From SYFY01 sp031385325 (lineage in GTDB: Bacteria > Pseudomonadota > Gammaproteobacteria > Pseudomonadales > Azotimanducaceae), in contig JANNBJ010000058.1 in assembly GCA_031385325.1 (NCBI GenBank), positions 1 through 32,760 of the forward strand: 32,760 nt of DNA, in the 5' to 3' direction. Below are positions 9,171 to 17,032 of this stretch, piece by piece. The notes under the pieces were generated by a model that worked only from the letters and a program-made list of their open reading frames with translations, had not been told where the DNA came from and made no database searches. The number at the start of each line of letters is the position of its first letter. Position 1 is the first letter of the stretch. Made by a program: the position numbers and the translations under genes.

Positions 9171-9979
9171 TGAGTCGATTAAGCCTTTGCTCGATTGTGT
9201 TAGTGTTCTTGTTTTACTCGGGAGAAGCTGCTGCCGTGCCTGATCCGATTGCCTGGAATTTCTGGAATGTGCAGGGAAACGTTTCACAGGTGGACCAAGA
9301 GCCCTGGCAGCGGTTTCTGGATGGCTATCTCGTGGCTTCGCCAGACGGCATCAATCGTGTCAGGTACTCAGCCGTCAGTGCAGAGGATCGGGCAGCGTTG
9401 TCCGCTTACGTCAAGGCCATGGCTACGCTCGATCCACGGGTGCTGACTCGTGCGGCGCAACAGGCCTACTGGATCAATCTGTACAACGCCCTGACCGTGC
9501 AGGTGGTGCTCGTGTATCCACGCAAGCGCAGCATCCTGCGCATGGGACGAAAACTGCTGTCGATCGGTCCCTGGGATGACGAGGTGGTACAGATTCAGGG
9601 CCAGCACCTGACCCTCAATGACATCGAACATCGCATCCTGCGGCCGCTCTATCACGACGAGCGCGTACATTTTGCAGTGAATTGCGCAAGCGTCGGCTGT
9701 CCCAACCTTGCCGCGCAGGCCTATACCGCAGCCAATCTGGAGTTGATGCTCGACCAGCAGATGCATGACTATCTGGCGCACGACCGTGGTCTGCGACTGG
9801 AGGACGGCAAGCTGATCGCGTCGAGTATTTTCGATTGGTATCGTGTTGATTTTGGCAATGAAGAGCGTGTCGTACGGGCCTGGCTTGCGAAGCGACGATC
9901 TGCGTTGGCCAAGGCGTTGCAGGATCCCGACGTCGATCTGGATTATGACTACGACTGGGCATTGAATCAGCCGAAGTGA
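9170..9979 (+). CDS. Exported DUF547 protein
   Basis: 269 residues. The ATG at 9170 uses the last base of the preceding TGA (TGATG junction), which implies translational coupling to the molybdoenzyme. A signal peptide (hydrophobic residues 5-17, cleavage likely after SGEAAA) points to export. The body shows the DUF547 hallmarks: RAAQQAYWINLYNALTVQVVL, the helix before NDIEHRILRP, and HFAVNCASVGCPNL, the cysteine-containing core that resembles papain-like or transglutaminase-like folds. Function of the family is unknown. C-terminal residues are acidic and tyrosine rich (DVDLDYDYDWALN). Confidence 0.88.
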   Translation: MSRLSLCSIVLVFLFYSGEAAAVPDPIAWNFWNVQGNVSQVDQEPWQRFLDGYLVASPDGINRVRYSAVSAEDRAALSAYVKAMATLDPRVLTRAAQQAYWINLYNALTVQVVLVYPRKRSILRMGRKLLSIGPWDDEVVQIQGQHLTLNDIEHRILRPLYHDERVHFAVNCASVGCPNLAAQAYTAANLELMLDQQMHDYLAHDRGLRLEDGKLIASSIFDWYRVDFGNEERVVRAWLAKRRSALAKALQDPDVDLDYDYDWALNQPK

Positions 9980-10006
9980 ACCTGACGAGGTGAGGAGTGT
10001 TTTTCG

Positions 10007-10897
10007 ATGATTGAACTGAGTGACATGCAGCCCAACGTGACACCGACCAGGCACCCCAAACGTGTCGGGATCAGCCTCAGCATGGGTGTTGCGAGCAGGA
10101 CTCTGATTTCGCCGGAGTGGCGCATGGGCCCATGGCGACTGCAGTTCGTGACGTTGACCGGCGGGGAGACTTTGACGCTTGACCCAAAACGTGGCGCGCT
10201 GCATGTGAAGGTGATTCTCGGCGCGCTGGAAGCACCTCGGCGTCGCGCCTATCCGGCGGTGGGATCGGTCGTTACAACAAGGCTCAACACGAACTCGATT
10301 ACCGCTGCTGCAGATGGCGCGCTGGTCACGATTTTTACGGCGAGTGCAGAAGTGGAAAAACCGCTGTCGTCGATGGGACAACTGCAGATCACGGGTCCGT
10401 TGGCTGAGCACCTCACCTGGCAATCGTTTGAACAACGATTCAGTAGCTTCACGCCCTTTTTCAATGGCGCGGATGCCCATCTGGTGGCTGGATTTCACTT
10501 GCTCGACACGAACGGTGCCGAGATTGCTTACGTCTACTTCTGGACTGCGGGCAAGGGGGTGGACCTCTCTACCCACAATCATGGCAATACACCATCCGAA
10601 GACTCACCGGCGTTTGCAGAGGTTCATCAGGTATTGAACAACGGTACTGGCAAGGGAGGGATGTACCGGACCGCTGAACCGGGTGCGCCGACGCGAACCC
10701 GACTGCCGATGCAGCGAGGTGACGAACACGGGCCTTTTTTTGTTGTCGATGCCGATTCTGGTCTGGCCCGGCTTCGCGAGAACGGCGCCGTTGAATACCC
10801 GTGGCACGGTTGGGAGGCAGGCAATGATGATCTGCCAGGGCAGCGTTATGACCTGGTCTCCGCGTACGAAATCACTGCGCCTTATTCGCAGGTATGA
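10007..10897 (+). CDS. Hypothetical protein with cupin-like metal motif
   Basis: 296 residues, soluble, beta-rich, no signal peptide. I cannot name the family with confidence. The central part (about residues 185-225) has DLSTHNHGNTPSEDSPAFAEVHQVLNNGTGKGGMY, in which the H-x-H spacing followed by E-x2-H resembles the two-histidine/glutamate first motif of cupins, and HGPFFVVDADSG may belong to the second. The C-terminal domain of aldos-2-ulose dehydratase is one cupin I recall with a similar histidine block. AGGAG stands nine bases before the ATG. The gene follows the DUF547 gene by 27 bases and precedes the PaiB-like gene by 49, so it is probably part of the same transcript. Confidence 0.7.
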   Translation: MIELSDMQPNVTPTRHPKRVGISLSMGVASRTLISPEWRMGPWRLQFVTLTGGETLTLDPKRGALHVKVILGALEAPRRRAYPAVGSVVTTRLNTNSITAAADGALVTIFTASAEVEKPLSSMGQLQITGPLAEHLTWQSFEQRFSSFTPFFNGADAHLVAGFHLLDTNGAEIAYVYFWTAGKGVDLSTHNHGNTPSEDSPAFAEVHQVLNNGTGKGGMYRTAEPGAPTRTRLPMQRGDEHGPFFVVDADSGLARLRENGAVEYPWHGWEAGNDDLPGQRYDLVSAYEITAPYSQV

Positions 10898-10946
10898 ATC
10901 TGCGGTGTGTTGATTCACTCGTGTTTCGAAACGGCTCGGTGTGACG

Positions 10947-11591
10947 ATGTATCTGCCGGAACATTTTGCGCAGCGAGATCGTGAACGGCTGCTGCAGACC
11001 ATTCGTGATTGGCCACTGGCGACCATCATCACGTCTGGTGCGGAAGGGCTCACCGCCGATCATGTCCCGTTGATAGTCGTCGAGGGGAGTGGTGGATTAC
11101 GTTTGCAAGGTCACGTGCCGCAGGCCAATCCGATTGGCGATGGAGAAGCGGATAAGGTACCGGTTCTGGTGATCTTCCACGGTCCACAGCACTACATTTC
11201 CCCATCCTGGTATCCCGCCAAGAAGGAACACGGACGGGTTGTGCCCACCTGGAATTACCAGGTGGTCCACGCACATGGCCAGTTACGGGTGATTCGGGAG
11301 GGCGACTGGGTTCGTCGTCAGATCGATGCGCTGACCCAACTGCAGGAGGTCCGCATGGAATCGCCGTGGCACGTTGCCGATGCGCCTGCAGAGTACACCG
11401 CGAAACTGGTCGGTCAATTGAAGGGGATCGAGATCGAAGTCAGCCAGCTGATCGGCAAGACCAAGGCGAGTCAGAATCAACCCGAGGCGAATCGCCGTGG
11501 TGTGATTACGGGGCTCAGTGGAGTGCCGGAGGGACAAGGTGGCGCCATGGCAGCGTTGGTTCGTGAATTCCTGGACGGCAGTCCCGGCTGA
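10947..11591 (+). CDS. PaiB-like FMN-binding negative transcriptional regulator family protein
   Basis: 214 residues of the PaiB family, a split-barrel flavin-binding fold. Family blocks visible are the N-terminal MYLPEHF, LTADHVPLIV, GHVPQANP, FHGPQHYISPSWYP and VPTWNYQVVHAHG, and the C-terminal KLVGQLKGIEIEVSQLIGKTKASQNQPEANRRGVI. The start is ATG 10947, which gives the usual first residues; a GTG two codons earlier is also open. PaiB of Bacillus was described as a repressor of sporulation and protease genes, but most homologues have no known target and some may be heme- or flavin-related enzymes. It closes the group that begins with the molybdoenzyme. Confidence 0.9.
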   Translation: MYLPEHFAQRDRERLLQTIRDWPLATIITSGAEGLTADHVPLIVVEGSGGLRLQGHVPQANPIGDGEADKVPVLVIFHGPQHYISPSWYPAKKEHGRVVPTWNYQVVHAHGQLRVIREGDWVRRQIDALTQLQEVRMESPWHVADAPAEYTAKLVGQLKGIEIEVSQLIGKTKASQNQPEANRRGVITGLSGVPEGQGGAMAALVREFLDGSPG

Positions 11592-11771
11592 CTCCTTTGG
11601 CATTTCTTGCGAGCGAAGCGTCACAAAATCGCGCTCCGCTCTGAGTTGGCCACTCCATCCGTGCGATGCGACAAGCTGCTGAACTGATTCGACCCATACG
11701 CTCCCGCTCGTCTCAAGATCACTCTCACCCGGACACCGTGGCGAAACTGGACTCGATGATTACCTGACACC

Positions 11772-12977
11772 ATGTGGACGACAGCACGCTTCACCGACGC
11801 GCTTGAACGCGACTATCAGGCGGAACTTGCCCCACGCAAGGTCCTGCTGACACGTCTCACCATGCTGCTGGTTCTGGGGTTAGTACTGGCGTATGGAGTT
11901 CTTGACCAGTGGGTGATCGAATCGGCGTTGTATGACGTGTGGACGATTCGTGGACTGATGTGCCTGGGTGCGCTGGCCTGTTTGGCCTGGTCCTGGCATC
12001 CCGCCTATCCAGAGTACTACCCCATCGCGGCGATCGCTTCGTTTGGATCGTTGGGTGGATGCATCCTCGGCATGATTGTGATTGCTTCACCCGAGGATAT
12101 TGCCTACCACAACTATTTCATGGGCTTGATCCTGGTCTCGACAGCGTTGCACGCGCTCTCGTTGTTGAGCGTGTGGCTCACTACTGGCTTGTCCTCCACG
12201 TTCGTCGTCGCTTACGTGCTGATTGCGGTGTTCGAACAGAACTATCTCGCCACCGGCAACGAGGCAACGCTGGTGACGAACCTGTTCTGTTTTGTCTCCG
12301 TGGTATTGATATCGATCATTGCCCAAGTTGTTCGCGAACAATATGCGCGTGAAAACTATGTGCTGCGGCATTCGCTGGCGCGTGATGTTGCGTTCAAGGA
12401 TGAAGCCAGGCGCAGAGCGATCTGGATCGCCGAGAACGATCTGCTCACCTCCATCGGCAATCGCCTGTACTTCGAGCGGGAAGCCGCGCGTTCGCTGGTA
12501 TCGGCCATGAATCAGCGACGTTACGCCATTGTGCTGTTCATCGACCTGAACGACTTCAAGGCGATCAACGACAGCCACGGGCACGCCGTAGGTGATCGGA
12601 CACTGAAATTTGTCGCCGAGCAGTTGTATCTCTGCCTGCAACCAGACGATGTGCTGGCCAGAAACGGTGGGGATGAGTTTGTTGCCTGCCTCGTGCGGGA
12701 TGAACACGAGTCCGTGTCCATGGTAGTGACGCGGATGATCAGCCAACTGGGTGCGGGACTGCGCATTCGCGGGACGGTCATCCCCATTGGTGTCAGCATC
12801 GGCGTTGCCTGCGCACCTCTCGATGGCACGTCGCTGGTCGATGTTCTCGGCGTGGCGGACCGGGAAATGTACCGGATCAAGAATCTGGGCATATCAGGCT
12901 TTTCCCTCAGCGAGGGGATCCGCAAGCATGTCCAGCCGTTCAACGAGGACACTCCGCCTGCACGTCGATTTGGTTGA
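11772..12977 (+). CDS. Membrane diguanylate cyclase (GGDEF)
   Basis: 401 residues. Five or six membrane segments fill residues 25-190, then a short helix leads into a complete GGDEF domain: NDLLTSIGNRLYFE, FIDLNDFKAINDSHGHAVGD, and GGDEF itself at 299-303 (ARNGGDEFVACL). The active site is intact, so it should make cyclic di-GMP from two GTP. The inhibitory I-site RxxD that normally stands five residues before GGDEF reads QPDD here, so product inhibition is probably absent. The N-terminal membrane domain resembles the 7TM/MASE-type sensors only in general layout. The 180 bases before the ATG contain no gene and no strong ribosome-binding site is seen at this start. Confidence 0.92.
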   Translation: MWTTARFTDALERDYQAELAPRKVLLTRLTMLLVLGLVLAYGVLDQWVIESALYDVWTIRGLMCLGALACLAWSWHPAYPEYYPIAAIASFGSLGGCILGMIVIASPEDIAYHNYFMGLILVSTALHALSLLSVWLTTGLSSTFVVAYVLIAVFEQNYLATGNEATLVTNLFCFVSVVLISIIAQVVREQYARENYVLRHSLARDVAFKDEARRRAIWIAENDLLTSIGNRLYFEREAARSLVSAMNQRRYAIVLFIDLNDFKAINDSHGHAVGDRTLKFVAEQLYLCLQPDDVLARNGGDEFVACLVRDEHESVSMVVTRMISQLGAGLRIRGTVIPIGVSIGVACAPLDGTSLVDVLGVADREMYRIKNLGISGFSLSEGIRKHVQPFNEDTPPARRFG

Positions 12978-13031
12978 TTCCTGCGCCGCTCCGGACTACG
13001 TTCGTCCTCCACACATGCGGAGGGCTGGACG

Positions 13032-13766
13032 ATGGCCGATGGACGTTTGGCAGACAAAGTCTGCCTGATTACGGGTGGGGCACGTGGACAGGGCGCGGCG
13101 GAAGCCAGACTGTTTGCCAAGGAAGGTGCCAGGGTCTGGATCGCTGATGTCCTCGATGCCGAGGGCGAGGAACTGGCCGCTGAACTGGCTGCCGAGTACC
13201 GTCACCTGGACGTGAGTCACGAGGATCAATGGGCCAGTGTCGTCGCCGATCTGGTGGCAGAAGAGGGGCGCGTGGATGTGCTTGTCAACAACGCGGGCAT
13301 CTTTCGCAGTAACCGTCTGGTTGCAACTTCTCTGGATGAATTCGAACTGGTCATGGCCATCAACTGTACCGGTGTCTTTCTCGGTATGCGGACGGTTGCG
13401 CCGCACATGACGGAAGTGGCTAAAGGCTCCATCGTCAACATCTCGTCACTTGCCGGCATGCGTGGCGCCATGCGCGCCATCGCCTATGGCGCATCGAAGT
13501 GGGCCGTTCGTGGCATGACCAAGACCGCTGCTGTTGAACTGGCGCGCAGCGGCGTGCGGGTGAACTCGATCCACCCCGGCATCATCGAAACGCCGATGGC
13601 CGCTCTGCTCGGCCCGAACACTGACAAGATGATCCGCCGCATCCCGCTCGGCCGGAGCGCTGCAGCGGAGGAGGTTGCTCGTATGGCGTTGTTTCTGGCC
13701 AGTGACGAGAGTTCTTACTCCACCGGGAGCGAGTTCATCATTGATGGTGGATTGAACGCGATGTGA
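13032..13766 (+). CDS. Short-chain dehydrogenase/reductase, hydroxysteroid dehydrogenase-like
   Basis: 244 residues, classical SDR. The NAD(P)-binding motif TGGARGQG spans 14-21, NNAG is at 86-89, and the catalytic Ser139, Tyr152 and Lys156 are in place (NISSLAG and YGASKWAV). An aspartate at the end of the second strand (WIADV, D39) favours NAD over NADP. GARGQGAAEARLF and NSIHPGIIETPM are close to 3-alpha/20-beta-hydroxysteroid dehydrogenases of actinobacteria and proteobacteria, so a steroid or other cyclic alcohol is a fair guess at the substrate. GGAGGG stands seven bases before the ATG. A run of nine T follows the stop codon within 10 bases. Confidence 0.92.
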   Translation: MADGRLADKVCLITGGARGQGAAEARLFAKEGARVWIADVLDAEGEELAAELAAEYRHLDVSHEDQWASVVADLVAEEGRVDVLVNNAGIFRSNRLVATSLDEFELVMAINCTGVFLGMRTVAPHMTEVAKGSIVNISSLAGMRGAMRAIAYGASKWAVRGMTKTAAVELARSGVRVNSIHPGIIETPMAALLGPNTDKMIRRIPLGRSAAAEEVARMALFLASDESSYSTGSEFIIDGGLNAM

Positions 13767-13787
13767 CGCTTTTTTTTTCTTGCCTGC

Positions 13788-14083
13788 GGGCATCCTGCCC
13801 TTTCGGCGCTACCGGTCGCTTCGCTCCCTCACGCTGCGGGAATCGGCTACACCGATGCCCTTGCGGCCCGGCCATCCATGGCCGGGGGGGGGCTCCCACC
13901 ATCTTCGGGGGTTCTGGTCACATGCCGCTCCAATAGTGTCGCTAACAGAATCCTGCAGGTGCAAGGCTGTTGGTGTGACCAAGGCGGCACACGGAAGTGC
14001 CGCCCACCGGCACTATCGGCGCAGCCGATCGCGCCGGTGTGAGGGAGCGGCGCGACCGGTGTTGGCGTGAGGGCAGGATGCCC
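13788..14083. repeat. MITE-like inverted-repeat element, about 295 bp
   Basis: The 45-base arm at 13788-13832 matches the reverse complement of 14039-14083 with only scattered mismatches (both ends carry GGGCATCCTGCCC and the GCGACCGGT and GAGGGAGCG blocks). Weaker inverted similarity continues inward to about 13860 and 14009, around ATCGGCT. Between the arms are two further perfect hairpins: a 9-bp stem at 13867-13875/13878-13886 and an 8-bp stem (GGCGGCAC/GTGCCGCC) at 13983-13990/13997-14004. No coding frame is credible inside. It fills the whole gap between the SDR and the DUF6152 gene. This is the form of a non-autonomous mobile element or of a structured intergenic repeat; I see no clear target-site duplication. 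Confidence 0.65.
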
Positions 14084-14109
14084 GAAGCCAACTCAAGGTA
14101 GACAACCCC

Positions 14110-14541
14110 TCAACGTTCGGTTGGATCCTTTCCGTCCTTCGGTGCGCCGGTACCGGATGATCCGAGAAAAAGCTTGCGGCCATCGGCGAACGTGACATCA
14201 CGACCATTGGCGCGCATGGAGCGATCCTTCGACTGATAGCCATCGACGACGATGACGGTGCCGATCTGCAGCGTTTGTTTGGTGAGGCCGCGGCGTAGCA
14301 GCGTGTTCGGCGTGCCCCCTTCGACCATCCAGCTTTCCTTGGTGCCGTCTTTCTTGGTGACTTCCAGATGAATCCAGGCGTGTGGATTGACCCACTGAAC
14401 CTTGGTGATCGGACCACGCAGTACCAGTGGTCGGTTGGGATCGAATTCGGCGCCAAAGGCGTGATGGGCGTGAACTGCAGGCATGATGAACAAAGAGACG
14501 AACAAAGAGACGCCAATCAGGACAAGTTTACCAATCCACAT
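14110..14541 (-). CDS. Exported DUF6152 family protein
   Basis: 143 residues. A signal peptide (residues 1-21, MWIGKL...MPAVHA) is followed directly by HHAFGAEFD, the usual mature N terminus of this family. The remaining small beta domain carries LRGPITKVQWVNPHAWIHLEV, the EGGTPNTLLRRGLTK block and NGRDVTFADGRKLFLGSSGTGAP, all characteristic. The likely location is the periplasm. The histidines near the mature N terminus suggest metal binding, but no function has been shown to my knowledge. The ATG at 14541 is chosen because GGAG precedes it by six bases and because it puts the signal peptide at the end; an upstream in-frame start at 14589 is less likely. Confidence 0.88.
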   Translation of the reverse strand: MWIGKLVLIGVSLFVSLFIMPAVHAHHAFGAEFDPNRPLVLRGPITKVQWVNPHAWIHLEVTKKDGTKESWMVEGGTPNTLLRRGLTKQTLQIGTVIVVDGYQSKDRSMRANGRDVTFADGRKLFLGSSGTGAPKDGKDPTER

Positions 14542-14617
14542 GAGAAGCTCCGGTAATTCGGCGGCACGTAGGTTGCGACATGCCACCATGCAGTTAAGCC
14601 CAAAGGTTAAATGGGGA

Positions 14618-14647
14618 GGGCGCAGTCAGTCCAGCCGATCTGCGCCC
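14618..14647 (-). terminator. Hairpin downstream of the dienelactone hydrolase gene
   Basis: A perfect 8-bp stem (GGGCGCAG/CTGCGCCC, 14618-14625 with 14640-14647) and 14-base loop begins six bases after the stop codon of the minus-strand hydrolase gene. A T-rich stretch (ATTTAACCTTT) follows on that strand, so it may end transcription before the DUF6152 gene. Confidence 0.5.
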
Positions 14648-14652
14648 AAGTT

Positions 14653-15477
14653 TCAGGAATCAGTCGCCAGTGTTCGTTTGAGATACGCCCGCAGTCGGTC
14701 CCACGCGTCGATTGCCGGGCCGGTATTGGTTGCGGGGTCGCTGTCGACATGCAGCCAGAAGCCGTGGTTCACCTCATCATAGATGTGCACGTCATTCTCG
14801 ATGCCGATGGACCGCAAAGTGGCTACAAACTTGTTGACACTGTCCACCGGGATGTTCTGGTCATTCTTCGCAAACGTGCCGTAGATTTCATGATGGATGT
14901 GTTTCATCTGCTCCGGATCGTCCAGCAGGCGACCATAGAAAATGGCCGTGCCGTCGTGGTGCTCGCCGCCCAATGCGAAGGACAGGGCAACACCGCCGCC
15001 ATAACACCAGCCGATGGTGGCGACCTTGCCGGTCGCGTCGCTTCGACCTTTGAGCAATTGCACGGCTGCGTTCAGGTTGGCGATCAGCTGTTCCGGCTGC
15101 GCCAGCGTTTCGCGAACCAGCGCCATGTTCTCCTCAGGATTGCTGCCGAGTCGGCCGCTGTAGAGGTCGGCTGCGAGCGCCACATAACCCTCGGCTGCAA
15201 ATGCATCGGCGGTTTCCTTGACCCTTGGCACCAGGCCGTTCCACTCGTGGATCAGTATCACGGCCGGAAAAGGCCCATGGCCTTCTGGAACCGCGAGGTA
15301 GCCCATCGCCTTGGGGTCGGCTGGGAAATAGGCGACGTTTTCACCTTGCAGAGCGCCGGCCTTGCCGGTGATGGCGGCAGGCAGAACGCCGGGTTCCGTG
15401 ACGGCCCTGGGAACGGTTGCTTCCAGTGATAGCGCGGCTACCAATAAAACCAGGGTAATGATGAGTCTTGCGTGCAT
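14653..15477 (-). CDS. Exported dienelactone hydrolase family protein
   Basis: 274 residues. Residues 1-25 form a signal peptide, so unlike the classical cytosolic ClcD/TfdE the enzyme is exported. The alpha/beta-hydrolase core has HEWNGLVP after the third strand, the nucleophile elbow GWCYGGG (cysteine nucleophile, as in dienelactone hydrolases) and the catalytic histidine in NHGFW; the acid is probably the aspartate or glutamate of the AKNDQNIP stretch. The family hydrolyses lactones and esters, and the periplasmic members have poorly known substrates. GGGAGGG stands four bases before the ATG. It is divergent from the selenoprotein gene, with 355 bases between the starts. Confidence 0.92.
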   Translation of the reverse strand: MHARLIITLVLLVAALSLEATVPRAVTEPGVLPAAITGKAGALQGENVAYFPADPKAMGYLAVPEGHGPFPAVILIHEWNGLVPRVKETADAFAAEGYVALAADLYSGRLGSNPEENMALVRETLAQPEQLIANLNAAVQLLKGRSDATGKVATIGWCYGGGVALSFALGGEHHDGTAIFYGRLLDDPEQMKHIHHEIYGTFAKNDQNIPVDSVNKFVATLRSIGIENDVHIYDEVNHGFWLHVDSDPATNTGPAIDAWDRLRAYLKRTLATDS

Positions 15478-15832
15478 GTGTCCCTCCCACGTCGACTGTG
15501 TTTGTCGATTCTTCTTGTCTGGTTTCGTCCAGATATCGCTGGCGATTCATATCGTCATTGGCAGACGGGTCCGAATTCGCTGGCCACAACTCCCCCACAG
15601 AGCCAAGCCGATCGTGAGGTTAGCACGATGAGGCCCCAAGAGAAGGCCTGGGAGGGTGCGAACGAGTTGTTCATGAAGCTTGCCCCAGGTCGAATGACCG
15701 GCTGCGAACTCGCCCCGAACGGGGGGCCTAGGGAAAGTCTGATTAATCAGAGTTACCTCAGAGGGACGCGCGTGCCTGATGTGGCTCGGCAGTGTTAGTC
15801 TCTATGCGGAACAGGAATCTCAGGAGAACCGC
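15478..15832. promoter_or_regulatory. Divergent intergenic region, hydrolase / selenoprotein
   Basis: 355 bases between two divergent starts with no credible gene. It must hold promoters for both directions, although I cannot place -35/-10 boxes with confidence. A perfect 12-base palindrome CTGATTAATCAG lies at 15739-15750, about 83 bases before the selenoprotein ATG, and looks like an operator half-turn pair. A short C4/G4 hairpin is at 15713-15724. A strong ribosome-binding site AGGAG at 15822-15826 stands six bases before the ATG at 15833 and fixes that start. Confidence 0.5.
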
Positions 15833-16930
15833 ATGCTTGCAAGGTCACCCACGGTTGCGAAAACCGAATTCGAAGAATCCACCGGATGGACATTCAAACC
15901 GGAAGGTGCCTGCAAGGCGCAGGTGTGCATTCCCCTCTCTGCGCCCGTCGGTGACATCGTTGATCTCGTTGGCGTGGCAGGCCAGATGGGTCTGCCCGTG
16001 GTGAGCGAACCCGAGCTTGGGTATTGGTCGGTCGGGCCGGAAAGTGTTGGCGCACGTGCGCTGACCACTGCACAGGCTCCATCGCTGGTACTGCCAGATC
16101 TCAACGGCAACCTGTTTGATCTGGCGTCGTTACGCGGCAAGCGGGTTCTGCTCTATGCCTGGGCACCGTACTGAGGCTGCTCCCGCGACCTGCCCGTGTG
16201 GCAGGCATGGCGAGACGAGATGGCTGGTTATGGATTCGAGCTGGTGACGGTAGGACTGGACGCGCTGGGCGCACCGGGCTGCCGCGAATTCATGGAGGCG
16301 GCCAAACCGACGCATCCGATGTTGATCGACACCCGTCATGTGCTGGCGGCGAAATTCGGCGTCATCAATATTCCACAGGCTATATGGATCGATGAAGACG
16401 GCATGATCGTGCGGCCTGCTGAAGCGGCTCCGGCGCCACCTCAACCGGCAGCCCCCACGCCACCGCCGCCTGCTGGCGCGATGCCTCCGCGCTTCGTTGA
16501 GATGATGGGCGAGGCGATGAAGATTCCGCGTGCAACGGGTGAATACCATGCCGCGCTGCGTGACTGGATCATCAACGGCAAGCGCAGTGTTTACGCGCTG
16601 TCGCCGGATGAAGTGCTCAGACGATCGCGCCCGCGTTCTGTAGAAGTGGCACGGGGTCATGCGCACTTTGAGCTGGCCTGTGCGCTGGAGATCGACGGCC
16701 ATCATGAACGCGCCGTTGCGCACTTTCAGGCAGCCCATGCACTGGTGCCTGACAGCTGGACTTTCCGGCGCCAGGCCTGGTCGCTGGAAGTGGTGGGTGA
16801 TGGTCCATTGCGCAGGTTCTGGCAAGGCCCGCACCCAGAGCATCCAGAGGACTGGCCTTATGAAGGCGACTGGTTGGCAGATGTTCGCAAGGTGGGTGCT
16901 GAAAACTACAGTGAGCCCTGGCAGCCTTGA
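15833..16930 (+). CDS. Thioredoxin-fold selenoprotein (U-G-C motif), UGA at 16172-16174 read as Sec114
   Basis: Read through the single in-frame TGA at 16172-16174, the frame gives 365 residues. The N-terminal third has a cysteine pair C27-x4-C32 (EGACKAQVCIPL). A ResA/TlpA-like redoxin domain follows: APSLVLPDLNGNLFDLASLRGKRVLLYAWAPY, then the UGA, then GCSRDLPVWQAWRDEM, so the motif is W-A-P-Y-U114-G-C116 exactly where thioredoxins have their redox cysteine. The fold continues past the stop with ELVTVGLDA, cis-proline region NIPQAIWIDEDG, a proline-rich linker at about 196-216 and a helical TPR-like tail. AGGAG six bases upstream fixes the start. No signal peptide is seen, so it is cytoplasmic. 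It resembles a family I recall as ResA-like WAxxUGC (seleno)proteins. A nonsense mutation is the alternative, but the frame is intact on both sides and a SECIS-like hairpin follows. Confidence 0.85.
16175..16214 (+). promoter_or_regulatory. Bacterial SECIS-like hairpin after UGA of the U-G-C selenoprotein
   Basis: Directly after the UGA, a perfect 6-bp stem CCTGCC/GGCAGG (16189-16194 with 16200-16205) closes a 5-base loop CGTGT. Below an internal loop, CGC 16184-16186 can pair with GCG 16210-16212. The loop starts 20 bases after the UGA and has G as its second base. As I recall the bacterial SECIS rule, the apical loop should lie roughly 16-37 bases from the UGA with a G in its first two positions, which this meets. 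SelB would bind it to deliver Sec-tRNA. Confidence 0.65.
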
Positions 16931-16986
16931 GCTGAGCGACGGTTCTGGCGGAGCAGCCGGGGAGTGCAACGCCTGGTGCAGGTAAG

Positions 16987-17009
16987 GGCTTGGTCGATGC
17001 GACCAGGCC
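16987..17009 (+). terminator. Hairpin after the selenoprotein gene
   Basis: A 10-bp stem with one G-T pair (16987-16996 with 17000-17009) and a 3-base loop lies 56 bases after the stop codon and 23 before the next gene. A short T-rich run (GATTGTTTG) follows. It may be a weak terminator or attenuator before the WYL regulator gene. Confidence 0.45.
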
Positions 17010-17032
17010 TGACGATTGTTTGAGGGGGAGGC

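Noticed and set aside
9368..10582. A 404-codon minus-strand open frame
   Set aside because: It crosses two well-supported plus-strand genes (DUF547 and the cupin-like gene) and shows no domain; it is a GC-rich shadow.
13771..13779. Run of nine T as a rho-independent terminator of the SDR gene
   Set aside because: No convincing stem stands directly before the run, so only a T tract can be stated.
14611..15429. A 272-codon plus-strand open frame
   Set aside because: It lies opposite the dienelactone hydrolase, whose signal peptide, Cys nucleophile and ribosome-binding site are clear.
16172..16174. Reading the first UGA as a nonsense mutation (pseudogene)
   Set aside because: The codon sits at the redox position, the frame stays open for 252 more codons with fold continuity, and a SECIS-like hairpin follows.
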